A stretch of DNA of 64,000 nucleotides from Lunatimonas salinarum (GTDB taxonomy: Bacteria; Bacteroidota; Bacteroidia; Cytophagales; Cyclobacteriaceae). The notes below the pieces were generated by a model. The model was not told the origin of the DNA. It worked only from the letters and a program-made list of their open reading frames with translations, and did no database searches. This document shows, piece after piece, positions 61,426-64,000 of the stretch. The stretch covers positions 186,001 through 250,000 of the forward strand of contig NZ_JACVCV010000007.1 of assembly GCF_017811155.1 (NCBI RefSeq), read 5' to 3'. Position 1 is the first letter of the stretch; each line of letters starts with the position of its first letter. The position numbers and the translations under genes were made by a program.

Positions 61426-64000
61426 TTATTCTTCGTTAGTTGAACTACCGGATTTAAGTCTACGTAGCTCTTCTTTTGAATAAGCCATTTTGGTGATCAA
61501 TACGAACAAGATGGGAACCAATGAAATGGTGAAAAAAGTAGCCGTCAGCATGCCTCCCAGTACGGTCCATCCGATTGTCTGTCTAGCCACAGATCCTGCT
61601 CCCCCGGCAAAAGCCAAAGGTACTACCCCCAAGATGAAGGCAAAGGAGGTCATTAGGATGGGTCGCAGGCGCAGTTTGGCTGCGATGGTAGCCGCCTTTT
61701 TGATAGACATTCCTCTGTCTACACGTTCCTTTGCGTATTCTACGATCAGAATAGCGTTTTTGGCGGCGAGGGCCACCAGGGTGAGCAAGCCAATCTGCGC
61801 ATAGACGTTGTTCGTCAGGGAAGGGAATAGCGAAAGTGTAACCATCGCTCCAAAGACACCCGAAGGGACCGCAAGCAACACCGAAAAGGGCACGGACCAA
61901 CTTTCATACAAAGCGGTAAGGCAAAGAAAGACGAAAACGATAGACAAAAGGAAGATTATCAGGGTGCTACCGCCTGATTTGATTTCCTCCCGGCTGATTC
62001 CGGAGAAATCGATTGAAAAGCCTGCCGGCAGACGGGAAGCAACTTCTCGGATTCGCTCAATGGCTTGTCCGGAACTGTAGCCATTTGCGGCATCCCCATT
62101 GACCGTCGCCGAGCGGAATAGGTTGAAATGGCTGATCAAGGGTGCGTTTTCCACCAGTTCCGTCTCCACCAAGCTGCTGATCGGCGTCATCTTTCCCTGA
62201 TTATTTCTAACAAAAAAGCTATTTAGCGACTGTAGGCTTTCGCGATACATGGTGTCCGCTTGGGCCACCACACGGAAATTTCTTCCATACAGGATAAAAT
62301 CATTGACATAGATACTTCCAAGGAACGTTTGCAGTGTTGCAAAAGCCTCGCCAATATTCACCCCCTGCCGGGCGGCTTTCTCCCTATCCAAGTTTACCTT
62401 ATAGGCAGGTGTAGTCGCACTGAAAAAGCTAAACGCGTTGGCAATTTCCTCAGACTGGTTAAGCTGTCCTACGAACTCCTTTAGTTCGGCTTCAAATTCC
62501 TGAACGCTAAGAATTCCTTCCATTTCCTGCAATACCACACTAAAGCCTGAAGTGCTGCCTAGGCCGGGGATCGCTGCAGGGGCTACAATCACAATGGAAG
62601 CCTCCGGGAGCTTTTCGGCGAGTTCTTTCAAAAGCCGATCCCGGATTTCGAATGCTCCCTGCCCATCACCCTTGCGTTCACTCCAGGGTTTCAGTTGGCA
62701 GAAGACGGTGCCACTGTTCGATTTGCTCGAAAAGTTCACGGCATTGAGTCCGGTCACCGCCGTAAAGTGATAAATGTCTTTCTCTTCGCCAAGAATTTCC
62801 ATGAGCCGTTGGATGGTTTCCAGGCTGCGCGCTGTCGAGGCACCTTCTGGTAGCTGATAGGTGACAAAGAGCCGCCCTTCGTCTTCGTTGGGTATAAAGC
62901 CCGTGGGTTTTTGTTGAAAAAGAAACCAAGTGAGCCCTCCCAACAAAGCCAAGCCAATCATAAAAGGGACCGTGTAGCCGTAGCTGTCACCCACCAGCTT
63001 TTCATAGCGGTTGTTGGCTGCATCAAACTTCCGGTTAAACCAATTGAAAAAACGATTAATGCCTCGCGACTTTTCGTTTATTGACGAGGGCTTTAGGATG
63101 AGGGAACATAGGGCTGGGGTCAAGGAAAGCGCCACAAAACCGGATATGAGCCCCGATGCCGCCACAGCCATCGCAAATTGCTGGTAGAGTCGGCCGACGA
63201 TTCCGGGAATAAACCCTACAGGTATGAATACGGCGGCTACTATCAGCGACATTGCCACGACCGGCCCCGCAATATCTCCCATGGCTTTTTTGACGGCTTC
63301 TTTGGCAGATAGCCCCTCGCGCTCCATATAAGCCATCGTAGCTTCCACGACTACAATGGCATCGTCTACCACAATGCCTATCGCCAATACAAACCCGAAT
63401 AGCGTCAGGTTATTGATGGAAAATCCAAATGGCAAGAACAAGGCAAAAGTCCCGATGATGGAGACCGGAATTATCAGAATGGGGATGAGGGTACTGCGCC
63501 AGTTCTGGAGAAATAGGTACACTACAAAGGATACGAGCAAGAGCGCCAAGATCAATGTTTCGATCACTTCTCCTATGGAAACCCGTACTACCGAAGCCGA
63601 TTCAAAAGGGATTACGTAGTCGATGTCTTTTGGAAAGGACGCTTTAAGTCTTTCCATTGTTTCGATAATGCCTTCTTCCACGTCAAGGATATTGCTGTCA
63701 GGCGTCTGAAACACAATCAGGTAGGCTGCCGGCTTTTTGTCCGTAAAATTGTTGACGCTGTAGTCAAACCTACCAAGTTCCACTCTTGCCACATCTTTCA
63801 GGTATACAATGCGGCCATCTTCTTCCGACACCTTGAGAATGACATTTTCAAATTCCTTCTCCGTTTGCAGTCTTCCGTTGGTAAATAGCGTGTATTCAAA
63901 TGCTTGGTATGACTGCTGTGGCGGGGTGCCGATCGAACCGGCGGCCACTTGAATGTTTTGCTGCCTCAGGGCGTTGGTGATTTCACTGGCAGTAATCCCC
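61426..64000 (-). CDS. RND efflux pump inner-membrane subunit (HAE1/AcrB-like), 5'-truncated by window edge
   Basis: The C-terminal ~858 residues of a proton-driven drug/solute exporter. The frame is open to the right edge (reading ITASEITNALRQQNIQVAAG before the first internal GTG), so the N-terminal ~180 residues are missing. Visible: porter loops, helices 2-6 (ETLILALLLVSFVVYLFLQN), TM4 GIVVDDAIVVVEATMAYMER with the paired Asp of the proton relay, GFIPNEDEGRLFVTYQLPEG, and TM10-12 (SVPFSVLLAVPSGVFGAMVT, LVALAAKNAILIVEYAKE, FILGVVPLAFAGGAG). Membrane-fusion and TolC-like partners would lie outside the window. Confidence 0.96.
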   Translation of the reverse strand, partial: GITASEITNALRQQNIQVAAGSIGTPPQQSYQAFEYTLFTNGRLQTEKEFENVILKVSEEDGRIVYLKDVARVELGRFDYSVNNFTDKKPAAYLIVFQTPDSNILDVEEGIIETMERLKASFPKDIDYVIPFESASVVRVSIGEVIETLILALLLVSFVVYLFLQNWRSTLIPILIIPVSIIGTFALFLPFGFSINNLTLFGFVLAIGIVVDDAIVVVEATMAYMEREGLSAKEAVKKAMGDIAGPVVAMSLIVAAVFIPVGFIPGIVGRLYQQFAMAVAASGLISGFVALSLTPALCSLILKPSSINEKSRGINRFFNWFNRKFDAANNRYEKLVGDSYGYTVPFMIGLALLGGLTWFLFQQKPTGFIPNEDEGRLFVTYQLPEGASTARSLETIQRLMEILGEEKDIYHFTAVTGLNAVNFSSKSNSGTVFCQLKPWSERKGDGQGAFEIRDRLLKELAEKLPEASIVIVAPAAIPGLGSTSGFSVVLQEMEGILSVQEFEAELKEFVGQLNQSEEIANAFSFFSATTPAYKVNLDREKAARQGVNIGEAFATLQTFLGSIYVNDFILYGRNFRVVAQADTMYRESLQSLNSFFVRNNQGKMTPISSLVETELVENAPLISHFNLFRSATVNGDAANGYSSGQAIERIREVASRLPAGFSIDFSGISREEIKSGGSTLIIFLLSIVFVFLCLTALYESWSVPFSVLLAVPSGVFGAMVTLSLFPSLTNNVYAQIGLLTLVALAAKNAILIVEYAKERVDRGMSIKKAATIAAKLRLRPILMTSFAFILGVVPLAFAGGAGSVARQTIGWTVLGGMLTATFFTISLVPILFVLITKMAYSKEELRRLKSGSSTNEE

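Overview
This window looks like a chromosomal segment of a polysaccharide-degrading Bacteroidota, most likely a Cytophagales relative. The support is three SusC/SusD outer-membrane pairs, two FecI/FecR-type ECF sigma/anti-sigma pairs fused by position to STN-bearing SusC genes, many lipoproteins, promoters of the Bacteroidota TAnnTTTG type, and families such as TamL, DUF4249 and the Bat proteins. No tRNA, rRNA, CRISPR array or intact transposase was seen.

Left part (1-36.6 kb): an accessory carbohydrate/sulfate-ester locus. Five Cys-type sulfatase genes (one cut by the window edge) lie with a VapBC-like toxin-antitoxin pair, a secreted CBM9-like/PKD protein, a tandem ThuA-domain protein and a secreted beta-helix protein. 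A reverse-strand susC-susD pair (10.9-15.8 kb) has no sigma/anti-sigma partner. Two forward modules follow the order fecI-fecR-susC(STN)-susD (16.7-23.7 and 29.6-36.5 kb). They are paralogous, and their non-coding leaders also match: a fecR leader, an 11-bp hairpin with compensatory base changes, and a GTAAATGTTYG box before susC. Between the modules is a scar where a broken SLC12-type transporter meets the C-terminal remnant of another sulfatase.

Right part (36.6-64 kb): mostly housekeeping genes. These are two small lipoproteins, a DUF1569 protein, Dps, an unrecognised kinase-like protein, a coupled HolD-like/DUF3817/thioesterase/pcm cluster, riboflavin synthase, a PAP2 phosphatase, hemF, tamL, a TrmH-family methyltransferase, an SBF-like transporter, a queuosine-precursor transporter, RNase Z, a STAS protein, purC, a MORN-repeat protein, a thiolase, a short BatB/BatC-type operon, a TonB receptor/DUF4249 pair and an RND pump cut by the right edge.

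Likely joint function of the left part: extracellular sensing through the STN-SusC, FecR and FecI chain, SusCD import, and periplasmic desulfation. No classical glycoside hydrolase and no anaerobic sulfatase-maturating enzyme is present here, so the glycan cannot be named. A further notable feature is a ~123-bp palindrome-rich element in two copies, each ending exactly at the start codon of a reverse-strand gene (susD and thiolase).
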